A stretch of DNA of 64,000 bases from Acidimicrobiaceae bacterium. Lineage in GTDB: Bacteria > Actinomycetota > Acidimicrobiia > Acidimicrobiales > Ilumatobacteraceae. Made by a program: the position numbers and the translations under genes. Below the pieces are notes generated by a model. That model worked only from the letters and a program-made list of their open reading frames with translations, was not told where the DNA came from and ran no database searches. The stretch is from positions 310,001 to 374,000 of the forward strand of contig JACJWG010000001.1 of assembly GCA_020637235.1 (NCBI GenBank), written 5' to 3'. This document shows, one piece after another, positions 41,708 through 50,248 of the stretch. How positions within the stretch are numbered: the first letter of the stretch is position 1; each line of letters begins with the position of its first letter.

Positions 41708-42312
41708 TGGCCGGTCCCAGCAACTACGGCAACCGCGACAACCGCGGCAACAACGAGCCGACCCCGGATCCCAACGGCCTGCGCGAGTCGCGCGTCATCA
41801 CGATCAACCGTGTGGCCAAGGTCGTGAAGGGTGGTCGTCGCTTCAGCTTCACCGCACTCGTGGTGGTGGGCGACGGCAACGGCCGCGTCGGACTCGGCTA
41901 CGGCAAGGCCAAGGAAGTGCCCCTGGCGATCCAGAAGGGCACCGAGGAGGCCAAGCGCAACCTGTTCGACGTGCCGCTCGCCGGCTCGACGATCACCCAC
42001 CCGGTGATCGGCATCAACTCCGCCGGCCGCGTGCTGATGAAGCCCGCCGCCGCCGGTACCGGCGTCATCGCCGGCGGCGCCGCCCGGATCATCCTCGAAG
42101 AAGCCGGTGTGCACGACGTGCTGTGCAAGTCGCTCGGATCGTCGAACGCGATCAACGTCGCCCGTGCCACGATCAACGGCCTCAAGTCGTTGCAGCGCCC
42201 CGACGTCGTGGCCGCCCGCCGCGGTCTCGCCGCCGAGGACTTCGTGCCGAAGGGCGTGCTCAACTCGTACAACGAGCGCCAGAAGGCGCGCGCCGCAGGG
42301 GAGTCGCACTGA
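41707..42312 (+). CDS. rpsE: 30S ribosomal protein S5 (uS5)
   Basis: 201 aa. The N-terminal 25 residues are Asn/Gly-rich and unconserved. ITINRVAKVVKGGRRFSFTALVVVGDGNGRVGLGYGKAKEVPLAIQKG and LLKPAAAGTGVIAGGAARIILEEAGVHDVLCKSLGS (in part) are the S5 domains. Coupled on both sides by 1-nt overlaps. Confidence 0.98.
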   Translation: MAGPSNYGNRDNRGNNEPTPDPNGLRESRVITINRVAKVVKGGRRFSFTALVVVGDGNGRVGLGYGKAKEVPLAIQKGTEEAKRNLFDVPLAGSTITHPVIGINSAGRVLMKPAAAGTGVIAGGAARIILEEAGVHDVLCKSLGSSNAINVARATINGLKSLQRPDVVAARRGLAAEDFVPKGVLNSYNERQKARAAGESH

Positions 42313-42524
42313 TGCCCGGTCGCAAGCCCAACACCTACGAGGGTGAGAAGACGCTGACGGTGAAGCAGGTCCGGTCGGCGATCGCCAACAAGCCCAAGAC
42401 GGTCGGTACCCTGCGTGCCCTCGGGCTCGGCAAGATCGGCAACGTGAACACGCTGCCCGATCGCCCCGAGATCCGCGGGATGCTCGCCCGGGTGCCCCAC
42501 CTCGTGGAAGTCCAGGAGAACTGA
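42312..42524 (+). CDS. rpmD: 50S ribosomal protein L30 (uL30)
   Basis: 70 aa from ATG 42312. KTLTVKQVRSAIANKPKTVGTLRALGLGKIGNVNTLPD and the C-terminal GMLARVPHLVEVQE are those of L30. Overlaps rpsE by 1 nt. Confidence 0.96.
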   Translation: MPGRKPNTYEGEKTLTVKQVRSAIANKPKTVGTLRALGLGKIGNVNTLPDRPEIRGMLARVPHLVEVQEN

Positions 42525-42529
42525 TCGCC

Positions 42530-43024
42530 ATGCGCGTCGACGAACTCAGCCCCGCACCGGGGTCCAACAAGGCCAAGAAGCGCGTCGGTCGTGGCATCGG
42601 CGGCAAGGGCGGCAAGACCGCCGGCGCCGGTACCAAGGGCCAACACTCGCGTGGTCGCGGCAAGGTCGGTCGTGGCTTCGAAGGTGGCCAGACCGGCCTG
42701 AAGCAGCGAGTCCCGAAGTTGAAGGGGTTCAACAACCCCTTCCGCGTCGAGTACTCACCGGTCAACCTCGACCAGGTGGCCGCCACCGGCGAGTCGTCGG
42801 TCAGCCCCGAGGTGCTCGTCGCCAAGGGCCTCGTCCGCAAGGGTGCCTTCGTGAAGGTGCTCGGCCGGGGCGAGCTGACCGGCAAGGTCGACGTCGCCGC
42901 CCATGCCGTGTCGGCGTCCGCCCGCGAGGCCATCGAGGCCGCGGGTGGCTCGGTCACCATCATCCCCCTGCCCTACAAGTCCGGCCGTCCGCCGGTGCAG
43001 GGCAACCAGTTCACCAACCGCTGA
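42530..43024 (+). CDS. rplO: 50S ribosomal protein L15 (uL15)
   Basis: 164 aa. LSPAPGSNKAKKRVGRGIGGKGGKTAGAGTKGQHSRGRGKVGRGFEGGQ is the glycine-rich N-terminal extension that penetrates 23S rRNA. Last ribosomal protein gene of the block; secY follows after a structured 122-bp gap. Confidence 0.98.
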   Translation: MRVDELSPAPGSNKAKKRVGRGIGGKGGKTAGAGTKGQHSRGRGKVGRGFEGGQTGLKQRVPKLKGFNNPFRVEYSPVNLDQVAATGESSVSPEVLVAKGLVRKGAFVKVLGRGELTGKVDVAAHAVSASAREAIEAAGGSVTIIPLPYKSGRPPVQGNQFTNR

Positions 43025-43031
43025 TCGTCGT

Positions 43032-43087
43032 CCGGCCGATGCCGAGGTGTTGCCCACCGATGGTGGTCAGCATCTAGCATCGGCCGG
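43032..43087 (+). promoter_or_regulatory. Structured rplO-secY spacer with possible secY promoter
   Basis: CCGGCCGATGC (43032-43042) and GCATCGGCCGG (43077-43087) pair perfectly over 11 bp and enclose a small CCACC / GGTGG hairpin (43054-43066). TAGCAT at 43075-43080 could be a -10 box with TTGCCC (43050-43055) 19 bp upstream. Either a partial terminator or a secY promoter; the two could compete because the -10 lies in the stem. Confidence 0.45.
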
Positions 43088-43146
43088 TCGCATCCCGCCA
43101 CCACCCTCGCGGCCCGCCGCGACATCCGCCCCTCTCTAGGAGCCTT

Positions 43147-44469
43147 GTGTTCTCGAACATCAAGAACATCTTCAAGGTCCCCGATCTGCGCAACAAGATC
43201 CTGTTCACCTTCGGGATCGTCGCGTTGTACCGACTCGGGGTGGCCGTCCGGGTGCCGGGCATCGACGCGGACGCCGTCAACCAGTTCCAGGAGGCGGTCC
43301 GTTCGCAGGGCGCCCTCGGCTTCTTGAACCTGTTCTCCGGCGGCGCGTTCGGCAGCTTCTCGATCTTCGCGCTCGGCATCATGCCGTACATCACCGCGAG
43401 CATCATCATGCAGGTGCTCGGTGTCGTGATCCCGAAGCTGGAGGAGCTCCAGCAGCAGGGTGCGGTCGGCCAGCGCAAGATCACCCAGTACACCCGCTAC
43501 CTCGCGATCGCGATCTCGCTGTTGCAGGCCACCGGCCTCACGTTCATCTTCGGCCAGGGACGCGGGAGCGCCTTCTTCGGTGCGGCCCAGTCGGTGCCGA
43601 ACGTCCGCCTGCTCCCCGATGGGATGTGGCCGCGTGGCTACCTCGTCATCGTCACCCTGGTCGCCGGCACCGCGCTGATCATGTGGCTCGGCGAGCTGAT
43701 CAGCCAGCGAGGCATCGGCAACGGGATGTCGATGATCATCATGGCGTCGGTCGTGAGCGATCTGCCGTACAGCTACTACTCGATCCTGCAGAGCAAGAAG
43801 TGGTTCGTGTTCGGCATCCTCGCCCTGCTCAGCGTCGGCATCGTGGTCGCCGTCGTGCGCGTCGAGCTCGCCCAGCGGCGCATCCCGGTGCAGTTCGCGA
43901 AGCGGGTGGTCGGCCGCCGCATGTACGGCGGGCAGAACACCTACATCCCGCTCAAGGTGAACCAGAGCGGCATCGTGCCGATCATCTTCGCCAGCTCGGT
44001 GCTGTTGTTGCCGGTCCTGCTGTCGAACATGCTCGGTTCGGGCGAGGGCTGGCGTGGCTCGATCGTCGACTTCGTCGACGAGTACATCGTCAACAGCCAG
44101 AACATCGTGTACATCGCGCTGTTCTCGCTGCTGATCGTGGCATTCGCCTACTTCTACAACTCGATCGCGTTCGACCCGATCCGCCAGGCCGACCAGTTGC
44201 GCCGCCAAGGTGGGTTCATCCCGGGCATCCGTCCGGGTCCCCAGACCGAGCGGTACCTCGCGAAGGCCGTCAACCGGATCACGCTGCCCGGTGCGGTGTT
44301 CGTCGCGATCATCGCGATCCTGCCGTATCTGTTGCTGTGGGCGGGCGACGTGCAGAGCTTCCCCTTCGCCGGAACCACCGTGCTGATCGCGGTCGGTGTG
44401 GCTCTCGAACTGATGCGCCAGATCGACAGCCAGCTCATGTTGCGCAACTACGAGGGCTTCCTCAAGTGA
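43147..44469 (+). CDS. secY: Protein translocase subunit SecY
   Basis: 440 aa, GTG start with AGGAG upstream. Ten membrane helices can be followed. RNKILFTFGIVALYRLGVAVRVPGI opens the protein, then the plug region FSGGAFGSFSIFALGIMPYITASIIMQVL, ITQYTRYLAIAISL, GTALIMWLGELISQRGIGNGMSMIIM and the cytoplasmic loop QADQLRRQGGFIPGIRPG are typical. SecY forms the Sec channel with SecE and SecG. Gene order rplO-secY-adk-map is canonical. Confidence 0.98.
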   Translation: MFSNIKNIFKVPDLRNKILFTFGIVALYRLGVAVRVPGIDADAVNQFQEAVRSQGALGFLNLFSGGAFGSFSIFALGIMPYITASIIMQVLGVVIPKLEELQQQGAVGQRKITQYTRYLAIAISLLQATGLTFIFGQGRGSAFFGAAQSVPNVRLLPDGMWPRGYLVIVTLVAGTALIMWLGELISQRGIGNGMSMIIMASVVSDLPYSYYSILQSKKWFVFGILALLSVGIVVAVVRVELAQRRIPVQFAKRVVGRRMYGGQNTYIPLKVNQSGIVPIIFASSVLLLPVLLSNMLGSGEGWRGSIVDFVDEYIVNSQNIVYIALFSLLIVAFAYFYNSIAFDPIRQADQLRRQGGFIPGIRPGPQTERYLAKAVNRITLPGAVFVAIIAILPYLLLWAGDVQSFPFAGTTVLIAVGVALELMRQIDSQLMLRNYEGFLK

Positions 44470-44506
44470 TCCCAGCCCGGTCTCGCGACGTGGGCGTGCA
44501 GGTCGG

Positions 44507-45169
44507 ATGATCCCGGGCGCTCGCCTCATCATCCTCGGCCGCCAGGGGTCGGGGAAGGGGACGCAGTGCGTCCGGCTGTCGCGCCACTTCGTGGTGCCGC
44601 ACATCTCGACCGGCGACATGCTGCGCTCCGCCGTGCGCGAAGGCACCGAGCTCGGCACGATGGCCAAGGAGATCATGGACGCGGGCGGCCTCGTCAGCGA
44701 CGACATCATGATCGGCATCGTGGCCGAGCGGCTCTCCAAGGACGACGCCCGCACCCGCGGCTACATCCTCGACGGTTTCCCACGCACCGTGGGCCAGGCG
44801 CTCGAGCTCGACCGCATCACCGCGAGCCGCCCGATCGACGTCGTGCTCGACCTCGACGTGCCTCGTGAGGTGGTGCTCGAGCGGATCACGGCCCGTCGGG
44901 TGTGCCGCGACTGCGGCACCAACTACGTGGCCACCGGCCGCGAACACCTGCCGTGGATCTGTGACGTCTGCGGCGGCGACGTGATGCAGCGCGACGACGA
45001 CACGCCCGAGGCGATCAACCGCCGTCTCGACCTCTACGAGGAGCAGACGTCGCCGCTGATCCAGCACTACGAGCGGCAGGGCAAGCTGGTCGTCGTCGAC
45101 GGCGTCGGCACGCCCGACGGTGTGTTCGCGCTGCTCACAGCGGCCGTCGACGCATCCCGGAAGGGCTGA
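44507..45169 (+). CDS. adk: Adenylate kinase
   Basis: 220 aa. P-loop LIILGRQGSGKGTQ (most family members have GPPGAGKGT or GAPGAGKGT), HISTGDMLR, LDGFPRTVGQA and a long LID that binds zinc through two C-x2-C pairs (VCRDCGTNY and ICDVCGGDV). It interconverts 2 ADP with ATP and AMP. 37 nt after secY and 3 nt before map. Confidence 0.97.
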   Translation: MIPGARLIILGRQGSGKGTQCVRLSRHFVVPHISTGDMLRSAVREGTELGTMAKEIMDAGGLVSDDIMIGIVAERLSKDDARTRGYILDGFPRTVGQALELDRITASRPIDVVLDLDVPREVVLERITARRVCRDCGTNYVATGREHLPWICDVCGGDVMQRDDDTPEAINRRLDLYEEQTSPLIQHYERQGKLVVVDGVGTPDGVFALLTAAVDASRKG

Positions 45170-45172
45170 GCG

Positions 45173-45928
45173 GTGCGCCAGGTGACGGCGCGCCGAGACG
45201 CCGACGTGGCCACGATGCGCCGTGCCGGACGGGTGGTCGCCGAGATGCACCAAGCCATCCGCGAGGCGGCCGAACCCGGCGTGACGACGGCCCGGCTCGA
45301 CCAGGTGGCCCGCGACGTGTTGGCGCGTCGCGAGGCCACGAGCAACTTCCTCGGCTATCACGGGTTCCCGGCCGTCATCTGCGCATCCGTGAACGACGAG
45401 CTCATCCACGGCATTCCCGGCCCGCGCGAGCTGGCCGACGGTGACCTGCTGTCGATCGACTGCGGTGCGATCGTCGACGGCTGGCACGCCGACGCGGCGT
45501 TCACGATGCACGTCGGCACGGTGGACGGCGACGATCACCGGCTCGTCCACGTGGCCGAGCAGGCGCTCATGGCCGGGATGGCGGCGATGCACCCGGGCGG
45601 TCACGTGGGCGACATCGGCGCCGCCATCCACACCGTCGTCGCCGGCGCGGGGTTCGGGTCGCCGCACGACTACTGCGGGCACGGCATCGGTCGGGCGATG
45701 CACGAAGAGCCCGATGTGCCCAACCGTGGTCGGCGCGGCAAGGGCCCGAAGCTCCTGGTCGGCAGCGTGCTGGCGCTCGAGCCGATGCTGATCGCCGGTG
45801 GGCACGACGACGTGCTCGAGCTCGACGACGGCTGGACGGTGGTGAGCGCCGACGGGTCGCGCACCGCCCACGTCGAGCACACGGTGGTCGTGACGTCGCG
45901 AGGTCCGGAGATCCTGACGAAGCTCTGA
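45173..45928 (+). CDS. map: Methionine aminopeptidase type I
   Basis: 251 aa, GTG start. The five metal ligands are present: Asp in LLSIDCGAIVDGWHADAAFT (two Asp), His in GHGIGRAMHEEP, Glu in LALEPM and Glu in HVEHTVVV. It removes the initiator Met from new proteins. Downstream the canonical infA-rpmJ-rpsM-rpsK-rpsD-rpoA-rplQ genes do not follow; a convergent glycosyltransferase lies 15 bp away. Confidence 0.97.
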   Translation: MRQVTARRDADVATMRRAGRVVAEMHQAIREAAEPGVTTARLDQVARDVLARREATSNFLGYHGFPAVICASVNDELIHGIPGPRELADGDLLSIDCGAIVDGWHADAAFTMHVGTVDGDDHRLVHVAEQALMAGMAAMHPGGHVGDIGAAIHTVVAGAGFGSPHDYCGHGIGRAMHEEPDVPNRGRRGKGPKLLVGSVLALEPMLIAGGHDDVLELDDGWTVVSADGSRTAHVEHTVVVTSRGPEILTKL

Positions 45929-45943
45929 TCCGGTGGCCGCCGC

Positions 45944-47284
45944 TCAGCGCCGGCCGGGGTTCGGCGGCAGCGCTGCGCCGGTGGCGACCGCCGCCACCAC
46001 GTCGGCGCCGAGATCGTCGTCCTCCACGGCGCGGAACCGCCGTTGCATCGTGCCGATCGCCTCGTCGATCGCCGACGACGCGAGCAGGTCGTCGAGCTGA
46101 CGCTCGATCGACGCGCCGGTGAGCGAGTCGAGATCGGCGACCGACCCGAGCCCGTGTCGTTCGACGAGCGCGGCGTTCGCATGCTGATCGTGCGACAGCG
46201 GCACGACCAGCATCCGCACGCCGGCGAGCACACACTCCTTCACCGTGCCGAGCCCGCCGTGGGTCACCATCGCGGCCGCGTGGTCGAGCACGGCGAGTTG
46301 CGGGACCGACCGGTGCGCCGTCACGTTGGCCGGCAACGAGCCGAGCTGATCGGGCGTGAGATGTTGGCCGAGCGACAGCACCAGCCGCCGTTCGGGGCGG
46401 GCCGCGACGGCGTCGAGCACGGCGCGGAACAGCGCCGGTGTGCGATCGGTACGGTACGCGCGGGTGCCGAGGGAGCAGTACACGAGTGGTCCGTCGCCCG
46501 GCGGGAGGAGCCCGTCGGGCAGCGGCGGCACCGACCCTCGACGTTCGGACTCGACGTAGTAGCGCAACGGCCGAGGGGCACGCGCGACGTCGAACGCAGC
46601 CGGGCAGAGCACGAGCTCGGGTCGCCCGTCGAGCTGGGGGTAGTACACCGTCCACGGATCGAGGGTGTCGCGAGGGAGGCCGAGCGATCGTGCGAACCGG
46701 GTGGTCGATGCGTACGGCGGCTCAGCGCCCAACGCCCGCGCGGCGAGGGCGCTCGCCGTTCGCTTCGTGCGGAACAGCCACCACGCGAGCCTCGGGTCGA
46801 GGCGGCGGTGGCCCTCGGCCTGGAGGCCGACCGAGCCGCGCGTGGGCGGTACCCCTGGATCGCGAGTCTGCGGCAGCGACGTGTTCATCACCACGATCGG
46901 CAGCCCGTCACGTGCGGCGACGAGCGCCAGCAGCGGCTCCTGCACATCGGCCACGAGCACGTCGGGCGCGATGTCGCCGAGGATCGGGGCGGCACCACGA
47001 CGGCCGAGCTCGGCGGCGATCCGCCCGTAGCGCTCGGTGATCGCCCGGCGTCGATCGAGGGTGCCGCCCTCGGTGATCCGCCGCTGCCACTCGTCGTCGT
47101 ACCACTCGTCGAACCAGCTGGTCACCTCGTGGCCGGCGGCCTCGATCGTGGGGCGGATCATCGCCGGCGCGACGTACACCACGCGGTGGCCTCGCGACAC
47201 CAGGGTGTCGGCCAGCCGCAGCGTCGGGTTGAGGTGCCCGGTCTCGGGCAAGGTCCAGATCGCGACCGTGCGCCGGTCGCTCAT
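45944..47284 (-). CDS. MGT-type UDP-glycosyltransferase family protein (GT1)
   Basis: 446 aa from ATG 47284, which overlaps the pyrC stop by 4 nt. VAIWTLPETGHLNPTLRLADTLVSRGHRVVYVAP is the N-terminal acceptor-domain start. GPLVYCSLGTRAYRTDRTPALFRAVLDAVA opens the C-terminal domain, and VTHGGLGTVKECVLAGVRMLVVPLSHDQHANAALVERHGLG is the donor-binding signature (HGG, then D-Q) of macrolide and antibiotic glycosyltransferases. It glycosylates a small molecule or lipid from an NDP-sugar. It is last in a pyrimidine operon where carA would be usual. Confidence 0.9.
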   Translation of the reverse strand: MSDRRTVAIWTLPETGHLNPTLRLADTLVSRGHRVVYVAPAMIRPTIEAAGHEVTSWFDEWYDDEWQRRITEGGTLDRRRAITERYGRIAAELGRRGAAPILGDIAPDVLVADVQEPLLALVAARDGLPIVVMNTSLPQTRDPGVPPTRGSVGLQAEGHRRLDPRLAWWLFRTKRTASALAARALGAEPPYASTTRFARSLGLPRDTLDPWTVYYPQLDGRPELVLCPAAFDVARAPRPLRYYVESERRGSVPPLPDGLLPPGDGPLVYCSLGTRAYRTDRTPALFRAVLDAVAARPERRLVLSLGQHLTPDQLGSLPANVTAHRSVPQLAVLDHAAAMVTHGGLGTVKECVLAGVRMLVVPLSHDQHANAALVERHGLGSVADLDSLTGASIERQLDDLLASSAIDEAIGTMQRRFRAVEDDDLGADVVAAVATGAALPPNPGRR

Positions 47285-48567
47285 CGCTGGGCGACCCCGT
47301 CGACGACCACCGGGTCGCCCTCGTACACCGTGTGTCGAACGGCGCCACGGACCGTGCGGCCCGCATACGGGGTGTTGCGGCTCTTGCTCGCCAACCGGGC
47401 AGGCACCACCGTCCATTCGGCGGTGGCGTCGAACACCGTGAGGTTCGCCGGCTCCCCGACCGCGACGGGGCGACCGTGGCGGTCGTCGAGTCGGGCGATC
47501 GCCGCCGGCTTCCAGCTCAGCGCAGCCACCACGTCGGCGAGCGGCATGTCGAGCTCGGTGAGCGCGAGCGACAGCGCGGTCTGCAGGCCGAGCATGCCAG
47601 GGGGCGCCTGATCGAGAGGCGCCTCCTTCGACTCGGGCGGGTGGGGTGCGTGGTCGGTGGCGATGGCGTCGATCGTGCCGTCGGCGAGGCCGTCCTTGAT
47701 GGCTGCGATGTCGGCCGGCGTGCGCAGCGGCGGGTTCACCTTGAACGTCGCGTCGTAGGTGCGCAGCGATTCGTCGGTGAGCGTGAAGTGGTGTGGGGTC
47801 GCCTCGGCTGTCACGGGCAATCCCTCGGCTTTCGCCGCGCGGACCAGCGCGACGCTGCGCGCCGTGGACAGGTGCAAGAAGTGCACCGGCGCTCCTGTGA
47901 GCCGGCTGAGCTCGATGTCGCGGTGCACCATCAGCTCCTCGGCGATCGCCGGCCAGCCGGGGAGGCCGAGGTGGCTGCAGCACGAACCCTCGTGCATCAC
48001 CGCACCCCGGGTGAGGCTCGCGACCTCGCAGTGCTGGGCCAGGGTGATGCCGAGCGGCCTCGCGTACTCGAGCGCACGTCGCATCAGCCCGGGGTCCTGC
48101 ACGCCGTTGCCGTCGTCGGTGAAGAGGTGGACGCCGGCGGCGGCGAGCTCGCCGAGCGGGGCCAGCTGCTCGCCTGCTCGACCGAGGGTGATGCACCCCG
48201 CCGGAGCGACGTGGCACAACCCGGCGCGGCGGGCCTGGGCACGCACGAACTCGATCGTCGGCAACGAGTCCTGCGGCGGTTCGGTGTTGGGCATCGCCAC
48301 GACCGCCGTGAACCCACCGAGGGCCGCGGCGCGGCTGCCCGTCTCGATCGTCTCGGCCTCCTCCCGACCGGGCTCGCGCAGGTGCACGTGGAGGTCGACG
48401 AAACCCGGGGTGACGTGGCTTCCGGCGGCGTCGAGCACCCGGTCGTCGTCCTCGGCGGGGAGATCGGTCCCCACGCCGACGATGCGGCCGTCGGCGATCG
48501 CGACGTCGGCGCGACGCTCGCCCTGCTGATCGAGCACGGTGCCGTGGCGGATGACGAGACGGGTCAC
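47281..48567 (-). CDS. pyrC: Dihydroorotase (class I)
   Basis: 428 aa, GTG start with AGGAG 7 nt upstream. The metal site HxH is in VDLHVHLREPGREEAETI, and the later ligands and substrate residues are in HCEVASLTRGAVMHEG and IATDHAPHPPESK (catalytic Asp). It closes N-carbamoyl-L-aspartate to dihydroorotate. Follows pyrB after 63 nt and is coupled to the GT1 gene. Confidence 0.96.
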   Translation of the reverse strand: MTRLVIRHGTVLDQQGERRADVAIADGRIVGVGTDLPAEDDDRVLDAAGSHVTPGFVDLHVHLREPGREEAETIETGSRAAALGGFTAVVAMPNTEPPQDSLPTIEFVRAQARRAGLCHVAPAGCITLGRAGEQLAPLGELAAAGVHLFTDDGNGVQDPGLMRRALEYARPLGITLAQHCEVASLTRGAVMHEGSCCSHLGLPGWPAIAEELMVHRDIELSRLTGAPVHFLHLSTARSVALVRAAKAEGLPVTAEATPHHFTLTDESLRTYDATFKVNPPLRTPADIAAIKDGLADGTIDAIATDHAPHPPESKEAPLDQAPPGMLGLQTALSLALTELDMPLADVVAALSWKPAAIARLDDRHGRPVAVGEPANLTVFDATAEWTVVPARLASKSRNTPYAGRTVRGAVRHTVYEGDPVVVDGVAQR

Positions 48568-48630
48568 GGGTGACTCCTGGTGGTCGAGACGGTGGCGGGG
48601 GAGAGGTTCGCGAAGGTCGTCATGGCGTCG

Positions 48631-49593
48631 TCATGGTGCCGTCGTGGTCGTGGCGTCGCGGACGGTGGCGAGCTCGGTGCCGCTGCCGAGCAGTTCGAAC
48701 AGCACGGCCATCCGCACGGCGACGCCGTTGGTCACCTGGTGGAGCACCATCGAACCCGGCAGTTCGGCCGGATCGACGGCCATCTCGACCCCACGGTTCA
48801 TGGGGCCTGGATGCATCACGAGCGCGTGCGGTTGCAGCCGCGCGGCGCGGGCGGTGGTGAGACCGTAGAGCGTGGTGTACTCGCGCAACGACGGCACGAG
48901 CGCGTCGCGCATGCGTTCGCGCTGCATGCGCAGCAGGTAGAGGACGTCGATCTCGCCCACCAACGCGTCGAGGTCGTGGCTCACCTCGACGGGCCAGGTG
49001 TGCACCTCGGGTGGCAGCAGGGTCGGCGGGGCGACGAGCGTGACGCGCGCACCCAGCGTGGTGAACGCCTGCACGTCGCTGCGGGCCACGCGGCTGTGGG
49101 TGATGTCGCCCACGATCGCGATGTGCAGGCCGTCGAAGCCGCCGGTGCGATGGAGCCCGGTGCGGATGGTGTAGCAGTCGAGCAACGCCTGGGTCGGGTG
49201 CTGGTGCCAACCGTCGCCTGCGTTCACGATCGATGCCTCGGTCCACTGGGTGATCTGCAGCGGTGCGCCGCTCGAGGCGTGACGCACCACGAACGCGTCG
49301 ACACCCATGGCCGTGATCGTCTCGATCGTGTCGCGCAGGCTCTCGCCCTTGTTGACGCTGCTCGACGACACCGCGAAGTTCATCACGTCGGCGCTGAGCC
49401 GTCGGGCCGCGGTGTCGAAGCTGGTGCGCGTGCGGGTGGAGTCCTCGAAGAACAGGTTGACGACCGTCTTGCCGCGCAGCGCCGGCACCTTCGGCATCGG
49501 GCGTTGGTTCACCTCCACCATGTGGTCGGTGAGATCGAGCAGGTGGCCGATGGCGACGGCGTCGAGGTCGCCGATGTCGAGCAGATGCTTCAT
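48631..49593 (-). CDS. pyrB: Aspartate carbamoyltransferase catalytic subunit
   Basis: 320 aa, ATG overlapping the pyrR stop by 4 nt. Carbamoyl-phosphate site NLFFEDSTRTRTSFDTAARRL, HQHPTQALLDCYTI, IVGDITHSRVARSD and VMHPGPMNRGVEM are canonical. It makes carbamoyl-aspartate, the first committed step of pyrimidine synthesis. No pyrI regulatory subunit is present. Confidence 0.97.
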   Translation of the reverse strand: MKHLLDIGDLDAVAIGHLLDLTDHMVEVNQRPMPKVPALRGKTVVNLFFEDSTRTRTSFDTAARRLSADVMNFAVSSSSVNKGESLRDTIETITAMGVDAFVVRHASSGAPLQITQWTEASIVNAGDGWHQHPTQALLDCYTIRTGLHRTGGFDGLHIAIVGDITHSRVARSDVQAFTTLGARVTLVAPPTLLPPEVHTWPVEVSHDLDALVGEIDVLYLLRMQRERMRDALVPSLREYTTLYGLTTARAARLQPHALVMHPGPMNRGVEMAVDPAELPGSMVLHQVTNGVAVRMAVLFELLGSGTELATVRDATTTTAP

Positions 49594-50123
49594 GCGAGCC
49601 ACACCCCGTCGGCGGTGGCGGCGACGTCCTCCTGGCGCGACGTCGGCAGGTTCTTGCCCACGTAGTCCGGCCGGATCGGCACCTCGCGGTGGCCGCGGTC
49701 GACGACGACGGCGAGTTGCACGGTGCGTGGGCGCCCGTGGTCGGTGATCGCGTCGAGCGCGGCGCGCACGGTTCGCCCGGTGAACAACACGTCGTCGACG
49801 AGCACCACGTGCGTGCCGTCGAGCGATCCCGGGATGTCGGTGACGCTGCCGGGCACGATCGGCCGGATGCCGACGTCGTCGCGGTAGAAGCTGACGTCGA
49901 GGGTGCCGAGCGGTACGTCGCCGGCGCCGTCGATCCGCCGCAACGTCGCCTGCAGTTGCTCGGCGATCCACACCCCACCACGCTGCAACCCGACGAGCAC
50001 CACGCCGTCGATGCCGTGGTTGCGTTCGACGATCTCGTGGCCGATCCGTGTGATCGCCCGACGGACGTCGTCGGCCGACATCACCTGTCGTGGCCCGGAA
50101 CCCGGCTCACCCTGCGCAGGCAC
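49590..50123 (-). CDS. pyrR: PyrR bifunctional pyrimidine regulator / uracil phosphoribosyltransferase
   Basis: 177 aa from the GTG at 50123, which lies 6 nt after AGGAGG; the in-frame GTG at 50129 overlaps that ribosome binding site. ADDVRRAITRIGHEIVERNHG, the PRPP loop HVVLVDDVLFTGRTVRAAL and ELVVDRGHRELPIRPDYVGKN-like residues (here VVVDRGHREVPIRPDYVGKN) are diagnostic. PyrR binds pyr mRNA when UMP is high. The expected RNA target is found at 50136-50168 directly upstream. Confidence 0.96.
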   Translation of the reverse strand: MPAQGEPGSGPRQVMSADDVRRAITRIGHEIVERNHGIDGVVLVGLQRGGVWIAEQLQATLRRIDGAGDVPLGTLDVSFYRDDVGIRPIVPGSVTDIPGSLDGTHVVLVDDVLFTGRTVRAALDAITDHGRPRTVQLAVVVDRGHREVPIRPDYVGKNLPTSRQEDVAATADGVWLA

Positions 50124-50135
50124 GCGCACCTCCTT

Positions 50136-50168
50136 CGTGTACGAGCCTCACCGGACCCGTTTCACACG
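50136..50168 (-). promoter_or_regulatory. PyrR-binding RNA loop at the 5' end of the pyr operon mRNA
   Basis: On the minus strand GGTCCGGTGAGGCT (50157-50144) matches the published PyrR site ARUCCNGNGAGGYU at 13 of 14 positions. It sits in the loop of a stem made by CGTGT / ACACG and ACG / CGT with a GAA bulge on the 5' side, as PyrR hairpins do. The AGGAGG of pyrR follows immediately. There is no room for an antiterminator, so control would be translational, as reported for Mycobacterium smegmatis. TAGAGT (50180-50175) is the likely -10 box, placing the hairpin at the very 5' end. Confidence 0.8.
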
Positions 50169-50248
50169 GCGCCGACTCTATCCCCGGCCACCCACCTCGC
50201 CGTCGGTCATCACCCGGTCACCCCGGCGTCCGGTCGCCGCAGCCCGGC

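Noticed and set aside
42973..44754. 593-aa minus-strand frame opposite secY
   Set aside because: Antisense to SecY; no recognisable domain.
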